This document shows, in pieces, positions 48,146 to 56,107 of a DNA stretch of 64,000 bases. The DNA comes from Arthrobacter alpinus (lineage in GTDB: Bacteria > Actinomycetota > Actinomycetes > Actinomycetales > Micrococcaceae), in contig NZ_CP012677.1 in NCBI RefSeq assembly GCF_001294625.1, forward strand, positions 992,001-1,056,000, written 5' to 3'. Under the pieces are notes generated by a model. That model had not been told where the DNA came from and searched no databases. It worked only from the letters and a program-made list of their open reading frames with translations. Positions within the stretch are counted from its first letter, which is position 1. Each line of letters opens with the position of its first letter. A program made the position numbers and the translations under genes.

Positions 48146-48703
48146 ATGACCGGGACCATCATTTACACGATTGGCCACTCCACGCATCCACTGGAGGAGT
48201 TCATCAAGATTCTGCACGCAAACGCCGTCGATCTTCTGGTCGACGTGCGCACGGTGGCAGGGTCCCGCCACAATCCCCAGTTCGGGGGTGAAGAACTCGC
48301 TGCGACGCTGCCGGCGGCCGGGATCAAGTACCGGCAGACGAAGGAGCTCGGCGGCCTCAGGTACACCCGCGTCGCCCAGGAATCCATCAACGGGGCGTGG
48401 CGGAACAAGAGCTTCCGCGACTACGCCGACTACATGCAAACGCCGGAATTTAGCGTGGCCGTGGACGAGCTGGTCGTCCTAGCTCACAAGCAAACTGTGG
48501 TGATCATGTGTGCCGAGGCCCTGCCCTGGCGCTGCCACAGGTCCCTGATAGGGGACGCATTGCTGGTGCGGGGCGTTCACGTGGTGGATATCATCGGCAG
48601 GACCTCGTCGAAGGCACACCTGTTGACCCGCTTTGCCAGGACCGAGAACACCAACGTATGGTATCCGCCCGAGGACGACGGCGGTGCCGCCCAGCAGCCT
48701 TAG
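48146..48703 (+). CDS. DUF488 family protein
   Basis: 185 residues from ATG 48146 (GGGAGGG just upstream). Hallmarks of the DUF488 family are YTIGHSTHPLEEFI, VDVRTVAGSRHNPQF and CAEALPWRCHRSLIGDAL, the last with the conserved Cys and His. The biochemical role is not established. It stands alone after the IS element; without the IS its leader would be adjacent to the tRNA-Pro region. Confidence 0.88.
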   Translation: MTGTIIYTIGHSTHPLEEFIKILHANAVDLLVDVRTVAGSRHNPQFGGEELAATLPAAGIKYRQTKELGGLRYTRVAQESINGAWRNKSFRDYADYMQTPEFSVAVDELVVLAHKQTVVIMCAEALPWRCHRSLIGDALLVRGVHVVDIIGRTSSKAHLLTRFARTENTNVWYPPEDDGGAAQQP

Positions 48704-48984
48704 GGCTTCACATCGAGAGGTGCGCCAGGATTCCCGCGCCGGTGTACTCCTTGCGATTGTGGCCGTGTTCGGTGTCCGCAGCGGGGCGAAGGCGCCGGCC
48801 GGGAACTGGGTGTCAGCGTCCAACTCTGAGCCGGCACAGGCCCAGACGCTGGCCGGTTAGTTCACTGGCAGCGATGACGGATCGGTCATGATCGTTGCCA
48901 CTCACAACGACGGTGGTCAATTGGGGGACGCGAATATGGCGTGCCTTTTTGCGCACGTGAGCGGCGGTCCGGGGCCCGTGCCGC
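48704..48984. other. intergenic region after DUF488 gene, with hairpin
   Basis: No supportable gene. A GTGAGCGGC/GCCGCTCAC stem (48957-48965 with 48980-48988, 14-nt loop) overlaps the stop codon of the yhhN reading and could end its transcript. A plus-strand frame reaching 48860 (ending QTLAG) runs out of the DUF488 gene in another frame and is not convincing. Confidence 0.5.
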
Positions 48985-49678
48985 TCACTGGCCGCGCCTC
49001 CTGGTACGCACCGTGATGAGCGCCCCGGCAACAATGAGACCCTGGCCCACCGTATAGGTCAGCATGACCGTTCCACTGAACCAGCCGGGCGCCAGATCGG
49101 CGGCGAACAAAGTAAACGCCAGGATAGTGTCAGAGGCCAAAAAGAACACCCCTCCCCATAGGACTACCGGATGGCAGCGCGTTGCAAGCGCAGCGGTCCC
49201 CCCCCAAGACAATACCGTAGGCTGCCACGGCGACGGCCAAAGCCCCTGTACGTGGCCACATGATCACCAGCAGCACGATCCACCAGAGACCAAAGACAAG
49301 AGCCCACCACGGTACTGAATTGATCGCGAGATAGCGCCAGAACAAGCGCATGTAGCAAAGGTGCGCGATCCCGAAGCAAAACAGCATCAGTGGCAAGGTG
49401 GGGGCGAAGGGGAAGAAAGCGCCAGCACCATCGCCCAGCCATGAGAAGAACAACCCGGCCACCAGGAGCCCAAAGACCACCCGGTTGCCAAACCGCCACA
49501 GGCCCCAGCCAGCGGCCACGATCAGGGCCGGCATGAGCAGCAGTTTTGTGGGGCCGGCCACTGCGTCGTTGTAAGCGAAGCGCGTTCCAACATGGACGAC
49601 GGAAACAAGGACGTAGGGGACAAAACCCCACCACAAGGGTCGGGATGTCGGTCTGGACAGGACCACTTTAGCGGACAT
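48985..49678 (-). pseudogene. YhhN family membrane protein, frameshifted at a G8 tract
   Basis: From ATG 49678 (AAGGAG upstream) the protein reads MSAKVVLSR, then YhhN-type membrane helices (LFFSWLGDGAGAFFPF, MLFCFGIAHLCYM), up to AAYGIVLGG. At the C8 run 49198-49205 (G8 on the coding strand) the frame is lost. Reading with seven G gives an immediate continuation LGGTAALATR then FFLASDTILAFTLFAADL, and ends in RTRRRGQ at 48985. YhhN proteins include lysoplasmalogenases. It could be a true pseudogene, phase variation or a sequencing error. Confidence 0.8.
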
Positions 49679-49787
49679 GCGTCTCCTTGGGCGGTGCGCG
49701 GTCGACGGTGGGATGCCGCCAAGAACTTCGTCCGTGCACACCGAGGCGTCGGCGGCGCTTTCGACGCTAACTCTGGCCAGCCGTGAA

Positions 49788-49821
49788 CCCGAACCGGCCG
49801 GTCCTAGCCTGCCGGTTCGGG
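49788..49821 (-). terminator. hairpin between acyl-CoA dehydrogenase and yhhN
   Basis: CCCGAACCGGC (49788-49798) and GCCGGTTCGGG (49811-49821) form an 11-bp perfect stem with a 12-nt loop, 22 bp after the end of the acyl-CoA dehydrogenase gene. No T-run is present. Confidence 0.6.
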
Positions 49822-49842
49822 GCCGCAGACACAGGGCCCGTG

Positions 49843-51639
49843 CTAGGTCCTGACCTTTCGTCCTGAGCCAGCCAGCTGGTCTCCATCCAAGGCGAACAAA
49901 TCGGCCGATCCAGCGGTTGCCGCGCCGAGAAGGCTGGCAGATTGGGGAAGGAGCTGCTGGGTGTAGAAGCGGGCCAGCACCAGCTGCGTCTTGGCCAGCT
50001 CGGCGTCGCCCGTTGCTTGGGCCGCAACCGCTGCGCGAGCCAGCATCCACGCCCCGGTGCACAGCCCCCACATCCGCAGGAATGGTGTCGAGCCGGAGAG
50101 CACTGCGTTCGGGTCCCCGGCGCCTGTCCGCAACATCCACAAGGTGGCCTCTTCAAGGACAGAGAACTGCTGGCTGAGTTCCTGGCGGATTGAGTCGAAC
50201 TCTACGCCTGCACCTGCCAGGTCCGCCTCAACCTCGCGCATCGTTGCCAGAAGTTCCAAGATGGAGGCGCCACCGCGCACACCGAGCTTTCGGCCCACCA
50301 GGTCCGCGGCCTGGATGCCGTTGGTGCCCTCATAGATGGCCGCGATCCGTACGTCGCGCACATGCTGCGCGGCACCTGTCTCCTCGATGAAGCCCATGCC
50401 GCCTTGGATCTGCAGTGCGAGCGAGGTGAGTTCGTTGCCAAGGTCCGTGCCAAACGACTTGCAGATGGGCGTGAGGATCCCGACGATCTCCTCCGCCCGG
50501 GCCCGCGCTGCCGGGTCCGGATCGTTGGTGCTCCGGTCCACATAGGTGGCGTCGAGCAACATGAGGTACCGCATCGCTGAAAGGTAGGCCTTTTGCGTCA
50601 TCAGCATCCTGCGCACATCGGGGAACTCAATGATGGCGGAGTCCGGGCCCGGCGCTCCGATTGCCAGGCCCTGGCGCCGCTCCTGCGAGTAGGCAAGCGA
50701 TTGTTGGTAGGCGCGTTCGGCGACGGCGAGGCCCTGCACGCCAACCCCGAGCCGGGCGCTGTTCATCATCACGAACATGATGCGCATTCCCTTGTTCTCT
50801 TCACCGATGAGGTAGCCGGTGGCGCCCTCGTAGGAGAGGACACAGGTGGGGGAGCCATGGATGCCCATCTTGTGCTCAAGGGAGACCGTCGCCACCGCGT
50901 TGCGCTTGCCCAGGGACCCGTCGTCGTTGATAAGGAACTTGGGCACGATGAAGCAGGAGATGCCGCGAGTGCCCTCGGGGGCGCCCGGGGTGCGGGCAAG
51001 AACAAGGTGCACGATCTGTTCGGCCATGTCATGGTCGCCGTAGGTGATGAAGATCTTCTGCCCGGTGATGGCAAAGCTGCCGTCCTCTTTTGGGACGGCG
51101 CGTGTGGTCAGCGCCCCCACATCGGATCCGGCCTGCGGCTCGGTGAGGTTCATGGTGCCGCTCCACTCGCCCGTGACCATCTTTGGCAAATAGCGCTGTT
51201 TGAGCTCGGCGTCGCCGTAGTGCAACAGCGCCTCGATGGCGCCCTGTGTCAGTAGCGGCCCGAGCGAAAACGCCATGTTGGCGCTCGTCATCAGTTCCTG
51301 GATGACCAGACCCACGGTGCGCGGGAAGCCGCCCCCACCAAATTCCTCCGGCAACGGTACGGAGCCCCAGCCGGCGTCGACGTACTGGCGGTAAGCCTCC
51401 TTGAACCCCGCAGGGGTTGCCACGGTGCCGTCGGGAAGCAGGCGCGATCCCTCCACGTCGCCGGCCCGGTTTGTTGGCGCCACGACTTTCGCCACGAAAT
51501 CCCCGCATTGTTCAAGGAGCTCGATGACGGTGTCGAGGTCTGCATGTTCAAAGCCGGGCATTTTCGCTAGGTCCGGATACCCCACGACATGCTCGAGGGC
51601 GAACGCAAAATCGGCAATGGGGGGCTGGTATTGGCTCAT
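49843..51639 (-). CDS. acyl-CoA dehydrogenase, long (about 600-residue) type
   Basis: 598 residues from ATG 51639 (MSQYQPPIADF); TTG 51663 is an alternative. An N-terminal extension typical of the FadE5-like group is followed by the FAD-binding motifs GTMNLTEPQAGSDVGAL and FITYGDHDM. The catalytic-base region, with IAAIYEGTNGIQAADLVGRKL, lies after QIQGGMGFIEETG. Catalyses the first step of fatty acyl beta-oxidation; chain preference unknown. No thiolase or hydratase is adjacent. Confidence 0.92.
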   Translation of the reverse strand: MSQYQPPIADFAFALEHVVGYPDLAKMPGFEHADLDTVIELLEQCGDFVAKVVAPTNRAGDVEGSRLLPDGTVATPAGFKEAYRQYVDAGWGSVPLPEEFGGGGFPRTVGLVIQELMTSANMAFSLGPLLTQGAIEALLHYGDAELKQRYLPKMVTGEWSGTMNLTEPQAGSDVGALTTRAVPKEDGSFAITGQKIFITYGDHDMAEQIVHLVLARTPGAPEGTRGISCFIVPKFLINDDGSLGKRNAVATVSLEHKMGIHGSPTCVLSYEGATGYLIGEENKGMRIMFVMMNSARLGVGVQGLAVAERAYQQSLAYSQERRQGLAIGAPGPDSAIIEFPDVRRMLMTQKAYLSAMRYLMLLDATYVDRSTNDPDPAARARAEEIVGILTPICKSFGTDLGNELTSLALQIQGGMGFIEETGAAQHVRDVRIAAIYEGTNGIQAADLVGRKLGVRGGASILELLATMREVEADLAGAGVEFDSIRQELSQQFSVLEEATLWMLRTGAGDPNAVLSGSTPFLRMWGLCTGAWMLARAAVAAQATGDAELAKTQLVLARFYTQQLLPQSASLLGAATAGSADLFALDGDQLAGSGRKVRT

Positions 51640-51684
51640 GCCAGTCAGCGTACCTTGGTGCAACGGGTTTTTGGTGGAAATTTG

Positions 51685-51698
51685 TTACTTGTCAGTAA
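51685..51698. promoter_or_regulatory. candidate TetR-type operator upstream of acyl-CoA dehydrogenase
   Basis: TTACT-TGTC-AGTAA, a 5-bp inverted repeat with 4-bp centre, lies 46 bp upstream of the acyl-CoA dehydrogenase start. It resembles sites of TetR-type fatty-acid regulators. No regulator gene is adjacent. Confidence 0.4.
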
Positions 51699-51738
51699 TG
51701 TGGCGTGACTCACGCCGTCTGCGACTTCCCCGCCTGTG

Positions 51739-51758
51739 CCCGGGAGTGTACTCCCGGG
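51739..51758. promoter_or_regulatory. GC-rich inverted repeat in divergent promoter region
   Basis: CCCGGGAG-TGTA-CTCCCGGG is a perfect 8-bp inverted repeat between the divergent acyl-CoA dehydrogenase and SMP-30 genes. Because no gene ends here, an operator or an mRNA leader structure is more likely than a terminator. Confidence 0.4.
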
Positions 51759-51858
51759 GCCCTCACGGGGAAGGGAAACGAGCTGGTTCCCTGAAGCCAT
51801 TCCCACCCCGGTGCCGCGGAACTAGAATGCTGGAAAAGTGGTTTGCTCAGGAGGCGGC

Positions 51859-52680
51859 GTGGAATCGAAGGTCATTGCCAGCGGTATTGGCATGGGGGAA
51901 TCGGCACGCTGGCACGGTGGCCGATTTTGGTTCGCGGACTGGCTCCAAGGGCACATTCATGCCATCGATCCGGATGGCACAGCCCATCAAAGCATCGGCG
52001 TGCCCACGTTCCCCATCACTTTTGACTGGCTCCCCGACGGCCACCTGCTCATTGTGTCTGGATCGGAGTGCAAGATGCTCAGCTTCACGCCGGCCGGCAC
52101 CCTGGAGCCCGCCGCCGATCTCAGTCGGTGGTCCACCGCACCGTGGAATGAGGTGCTCACCCACGGGCCCAACGCGTATGTCAACTGCATCGGCTTCACG
52201 TTCCCGGGCCCGTCGGAAGTCGCAGGCATGATTGCCTTGCTGACGCCCGACGGTGACACACGCGTGGTGGCGCGTGAACTTGCCTTCCCCAATGGGATGG
52301 TGATCATGGACGACGGCGGCACCTTGGTGGTGGCTGAATCCCATGCCGGTTGCCTGACCGCGTTCGATATTGGGGTGGATGGTTCACTGGGGAACCGGCG
52401 CCAATGGGCGGCCGTCCCAGGCAGTGCCCCTGATGGAATCTGTGCTGGGGATGGTGGGATCTGGTATGCCGATGTGGCCAACAAGCACTGTGTCCTGGTG
52501 GCTGCCGGTGGCAAGGTGTTGCGCACAGTCCAGCTGGAACAAAGCTGTTTCTCTTGCGCAGTGGGAGGGGACGACATGGACACCCTGTTCGTCATGTGTG
52601 CCGACTGGCCAGCCGTCATGGATCCGGCCGGAGCGCCCCGAGGCACAGTTGTGGCAGTTAATTTGAAGGGGAAACCCTGA
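51859..52680 (+). CDS. SMP-30/gluconolactonase family hydrolase
   Basis: 273 residues from GTG 51859, chosen because AGGAGG lies 5 nt upstream. It is a six-bladed beta-propeller with the metal ligands expected of the family: Glu in GMGESARWHGG, Asn in NAYVNCIGFTF and FPNGMVIMD, and Asp in SAPDGICAGDGG. Likely a lactonase (sugar-acid lactone hydrolysis), which may functionally connect to the GMC dehydrogenase elsewhere in the window; that link is speculation. Confidence 0.88.
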   Translation: MESKVIASGIGMGESARWHGGRFWFADWLQGHIHAIDPDGTAHQSIGVPTFPITFDWLPDGHLLIVSGSECKMLSFTPAGTLEPAADLSRWSTAPWNEVLTHGPNAYVNCIGFTFPGPSEVAGMIALLTPDGDTRVVARELAFPNGMVIMDDGGTLVVAESHAGCLTAFDIGVDGSLGNRRQWAAVPGSAPDGICAGDGGIWYADVANKHCVLVAAGGKVLRTVQLEQSCFSCAVGGDDMDTLFVMCADWPAVMDPAGAPRGTVVAVNLKGKP

Positions 52681-52699
52681 GCCGCCACACCGGCGCCCA

Positions 52700-52723
52700 T
52701 GTTGTGAGCTTGCACTCACAACA
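52700..52723 (+). terminator. hairpin after SMP-30 gene
   Basis: TGTTGTGAG-CTTGCA-CTCACAACA, a 9-bp perfect stem with 6-nt loop, 19 bp after the stop codon. No T-run. Confidence 0.55.
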
Positions 52724-53126
52724 GCTGCCGATGCCTGCAACTGGGCCATCGAGCTGTAGTGTTCTTCTTAGCTAAGGCGCCTTTCTCAAGGTTAGCGGCG
52801 GCTAGGCCCGTATAGTATCTCGCCGATGCTATGCGGGTCGACTTAATTTAAGGCGTGCCTTTCTCTGGCCGGCCGCAGGACGGCGCAAGACTCAAAGACG
52901 AGTAGTGTGACAGCGTTTTCGCGGATTGCGAATACTTTTCCAGACAGCATAGGGAAAATCGGTATGATCATTTTGGGTCACCGAATCCTGGCGACCGCCC
53001 GCACGGACGAACTTCAGTGTCCGCAACGAATGCTCTGCCTCGTTCCGGTGCCCCGAGTTTCACGGCTGCGTTTCCCCAGGTGGGTTGAAAGTACCCGCCC
53101 CGATCCCGTCAACAAGAAAAGTCCTC
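52724..53126. other. intergenic region with two palindromic AAGGC sites
   Basis: About 400 bp without a supportable gene. AAGGCGCCTT (52774-52783, in TAAGGCGCCTTTCTC) and AAGGCGTGCCTT (52850-52861, in TAAGGCGTGCCTTTCTC) are similar palindromes 76 bp apart and may be operator sites. The region is the leader of the MpaB-type gene. Confidence 0.4.
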
Positions 53127-53993
53127 ATGCCTGCCACAGCTGCGCCCCAGGTCCGCAATGAACGCCAAGACGACGGGTATTTTGGCCCAGAGAGCGTCAG
53201 CTGGCGGGTGTTCTCCGATCCGTCCGCCAAACTGGGCGGTGTGGCAGCCATCTTGCTGCAGGCGCTGAACTCGGACATGATGCAGCTTTTTGACAAGGTC
53301 AGCGACTTCGCCGGCGACGGCCCCGGCCGGGCCGAACGTACCGGGCGCTATATTGACACCACCGTCTTTGGCGACAAGGCCCACGCCGATGCGGCGGGGG
53401 CCTCTGTGCGCCGGATGCATGCTGCGAGCACCTGGACCGACCCTGTCACGGCTGAAGTCATGCGGGCCGACACGCCGCAGTGGCTTGAGTGGACGCACAA
53501 CACCATTGTTTGGGGCGTTCTGCGTGCAGCGGACCTCTACGGCCCTGCGCTGAGCATGGCCGAACAAGATCAGCTGGTCAGGGAACAGCACAAAGCTGCC
53601 GAGCTGGCCGGAGTCAACCCGGCCCGAATCCCCGCTACCCGCGCAGAGTTGGACAAGTATATTTTCGCAGAACAGGGCTGGATGGCGTTGACTCTTCCAG
53701 CCGCTGAAATCTCCCGCGGCCTGCGCCAGCCGGCACTTTGGGGCAATCCTGTGAAAGTGTTGACGGGCATCATCATCCAAGATGGCATCATCGCGTTATT
53801 GCCCGAATGGTCGCAGTTGCTTTACGGGGTTGCCGGACGCCCCATGAACCTTCGCGGGGCCGCGAAGGTCACCAGAGCGCTGATGGCCGCGGGCAGGAGG
53901 AATGCCTCCTATGACGCTGTCATCACCGAACTCACCACCAAGGTTGACACCCATCCCTATCGCAAGGTCAGGACAGGGGCAGCAACGGCGTGA
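53127..53993 (+). CDS. oxygenase MpaB family protein (DUF2236)
   Basis: 288 residues from ATG 53127; in-frame TTG 53085 would add 14 residues, and neither start has a strong ribosome site. DUF2236-type pattern: RTGRYIDTTVFGDKAHA, then VRRMHAAS (the family R-x-H-type haem ligand region), TPQWLEWTHNTIVWGVL and LSMAEQDQLVREQHKAAEL. Relatives include latex-clearing and MpaB oxygenases that bind haem b. Substrate unknown. It overlaps the next gene (GTGA). Confidence 0.85.
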   Translation: MPATAAPQVRNERQDDGYFGPESVSWRVFSDPSAKLGGVAAILLQALNSDMMQLFDKVSDFAGDGPGRAERTGRYIDTTVFGDKAHADAAGASVRRMHAASTWTDPVTAEVMRADTPQWLEWTHNTIVWGVLRAADLYGPALSMAEQDQLVREQHKAAELAGVNPARIPATRAELDKYIFAEQGWMALTLPAAEISRGLRQPALWGNPVKVLTGIIIQDGIIALLPEWSQLLYGVAGRPMNLRGAAKVTRALMAAGRRNASYDAVITELTTKVDTHPYRKVRTGAATA

Positions 53994-55888
53994 GGCGAAA
54001 ACGACTAGCTGAGCCGAGGCCGGCTGAACTGGCCCCAAAAGTTCTCGTTCCGGCCATGCTGAACAGTGCAAAGTGGCAGATCGGACACAGTGGCTGGCGC
54101 ATGTTCGCGCTGTTTCTGGGGTTTCAAACCGTAGCCACCTTTGTGGCCTTGCCCGTTATTGGGTGGATGTTCCGCGGCGTCCTTTCCTCGGCCGGTCTGC
54201 ACGGCGTGGACATGAATACCGTGGGCGCCATACTCACGGTGCCGGCGTCCCTGGCCATGTTTATGGCGTTGATAGTGGTGGCGATGATGGTGATGTCGCT
54301 GCAATTGGCGTTACTGTTGCTGGCCACGGCCAGGCTGCGTTCCATGGGGACATTCACGCTTCGGGAACTGAGTGCAGATGCGGCCCGGCTCTTGCCTAAA
54401 CTGTTCCGGCCAGGCTCCCTTGCGCTGTTGCTGTACTTGTTCGTGATCTTGCCGTTGTCGCAGTTCGGTTTCTTGTCAGCCCTGACCCGCACTATTTCCA
54501 TCCCCAATTTCATCTCGGGTGAACTTGTCAAGACTATGCCGGGTCTCCTTGGCTTGCTTGTCCTTTTGCTCCTCTTGTTCATCCTCAACGTCCGGCTCGC
54601 CCTGGTCCTGCCCATTTTCGCCCTCACGGAAACCTCCGGATTCCAGGCCTACCGGGTGAGCTGGCGGCTGACGAGGCGGGCGTTTTTCCCGCTCGTGGCC
54701 GCCCTGGCCAGCGTGTTTGCTGCCGCCAACATCACCGGTTTTGTGCTGATCGTTGCCAGCACACTGCCTACCCTGGCCAGTGATGCCATGGCTCCGGGCC
54801 TGTCCCCGGTGGTGGCGGCCGTGGGCCTTGGCATGGCGGAGGTTGTGGGATTACTCACGGTCGGGTTCGCCGTGGCAGCCATGTGCGCTGCCCTTCTGGA
54901 ATTCTTCCACCGGGTGCTGGTCCTGGCCCCCGGGCTGACCGCCGTCATCGATCTGGCCCGAGGTGCGGGAGCGCAGGCTACGCCCGCCAAGCGGGGCCGC
55001 AGCCATGGTGCCCCGACGAATCGCCGGGGCACCATGGCCGTGACGGCCTTGATCGCCTTTGCCATAGCGGCACTGGCGATAGTCAACGTGCCCGTGATGG
55101 AAAAGCTGCAGGTGACGCCGTCTACCTTGGTGGTGGCACACAGGGGGTTTGTTGACGGGGGGGTTGAGAACACGATCGGTGCCCTCGAGGCTGCGGCCGG
55201 CGCGGGTGCCGATTTGGTGGAGATGGATGTTATGGAGACCAAGGATGCACAGTTCGTTGTGATGCACGACGCAAATCTGCAGCGCCTGTCCGGGAGCAAT
55301 CTCAACGTCGCGGACCTGACACTGGCGGAAATCACCGCCATTGAGGTCAGGGATGGGCTTGGTCACGGGGAACTCGTGCCTTCCCTGCAGGACTATTTGA
55401 GCCGCGCCAAGGAACTTCAGATGCCACTTCTGGTGGAGATCAAGCTGCACGGCCAGGAAGCGCCCAACCTGGTGCCGCGTCTGGTAGCAGAGATGGAGTC
55501 CCTGGATGCGTTCAGCAACAACATCTTTCACTCCTTGAGCCTACCTAGTGTTGAAGAACTCAAGCGGTTGCGCCCTAGCGCCTATGCCGGGTACATCATG
55601 GCGTTGGCCGGCGTGGCTGTTCCGGAAACCACGGCGGACTTCATTGTCGTGGAGGAGTGGTCCTACTCCACGGACTTGCGCGATGACGCATGGTCCAAGG
55701 GCAAGGAGCTCTACGTATGGACAGTCAACTCTGAGGTCGGTCAGCGGCAGATGCTCCGCGATGAGGTCAACGCCCTTGTGACCGACCATCCGGATACGGC
55801 GCTGACACATAGGGAAGGCATCGGCGCGGAAAGGGGTCTCTCCGGCAACTTGCGCGACGCCATCAAGCGTTTCGTTACGGTGTTTTAG
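53990..55888 (+). CDS. membrane-anchored glycerophosphodiester phosphodiesterase
   Basis: 632 residues from GTG 53990. About seven or eight transmembrane helices fill residues 35-370 (a glycerophosphoryl diester phosphodiesterase membrane domain). A GDPD TIM barrel then begins at LVVAHRGFVDGG, with the catalytic set ENTIGALEAA, DLVEMDVMET and VMHDANLQRLSG. It would release glycerol 3-phosphate from phosphodiesters, with the barrel probably outside. Coupled to the MpaB-type gene. Confidence 0.9.
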   Translation: MRRKRLAEPRPAELAPKVLVPAMLNSAKWQIGHSGWRMFALFLGFQTVATFVALPVIGWMFRGVLSSAGLHGVDMNTVGAILTVPASLAMFMALIVVAMMVMSLQLALLLLATARLRSMGTFTLRELSADAARLLPKLFRPGSLALLLYLFVILPLSQFGFLSALTRTISIPNFISGELVKTMPGLLGLLVLLLLLFILNVRLALVLPIFALTETSGFQAYRVSWRLTRRAFFPLVAALASVFAAANITGFVLIVASTLPTLASDAMAPGLSPVVAAVGLGMAEVVGLLTVGFAVAAMCAALLEFFHRVLVLAPGLTAVIDLARGAGAQATPAKRGRSHGAPTNRRGTMAVTALIAFAIAALAIVNVPVMEKLQVTPSTLVVAHRGFVDGGVENTIGALEAAAGAGADLVEMDVMETKDAQFVVMHDANLQRLSGSNLNVADLTLAEITAIEVRDGLGHGELVPSLQDYLSRAKELQMPLLVEIKLHGQEAPNLVPRLVAEMESLDAFSNNIFHSLSLPSVEELKRLRPSAYAGYIMALAGVAVPETTADFIVVEEWSYSTDLRDDAWSKGKELYVWTVNSEVGQRQMLRDEVNALVTDHPDTALTHREGIGAERGLSGNLRDAIKRFVTVF

Positions 55889-55906
55889 CCGCGTCCGCGC
55901 AGTCAA

Positions 55907-55967
55907 TGCCCTCCCGAGTGTGTCAAATCTCCAACGACAGCCGGCACGCTGAGGAGGGCATTTTTTT
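55907..55967 (+). terminator. terminator after glycerophosphodiesterase gene
   Basis: TGCCCTCC (55907-55914) pairs with GGAGGGCA (55953-55960), extended inside by AGTGTG with CACGCT, and is followed by seven T. This is a typical intrinsic terminator with a long loop. Confidence 0.85.
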
Positions 55968-56107
55968 GTGTATCCACCACTGTTGTGGAACGCCGCGTTC
56001 GGATAATTTAAAAATGTTCTATAGCATCATCCAAAAGGTTAGTTCGTGAATCCGCTGGGTGCAACAAGTTTGCCGAATCGGTGCTGTCATATGAAGGGGA
56101 ACGCTCC

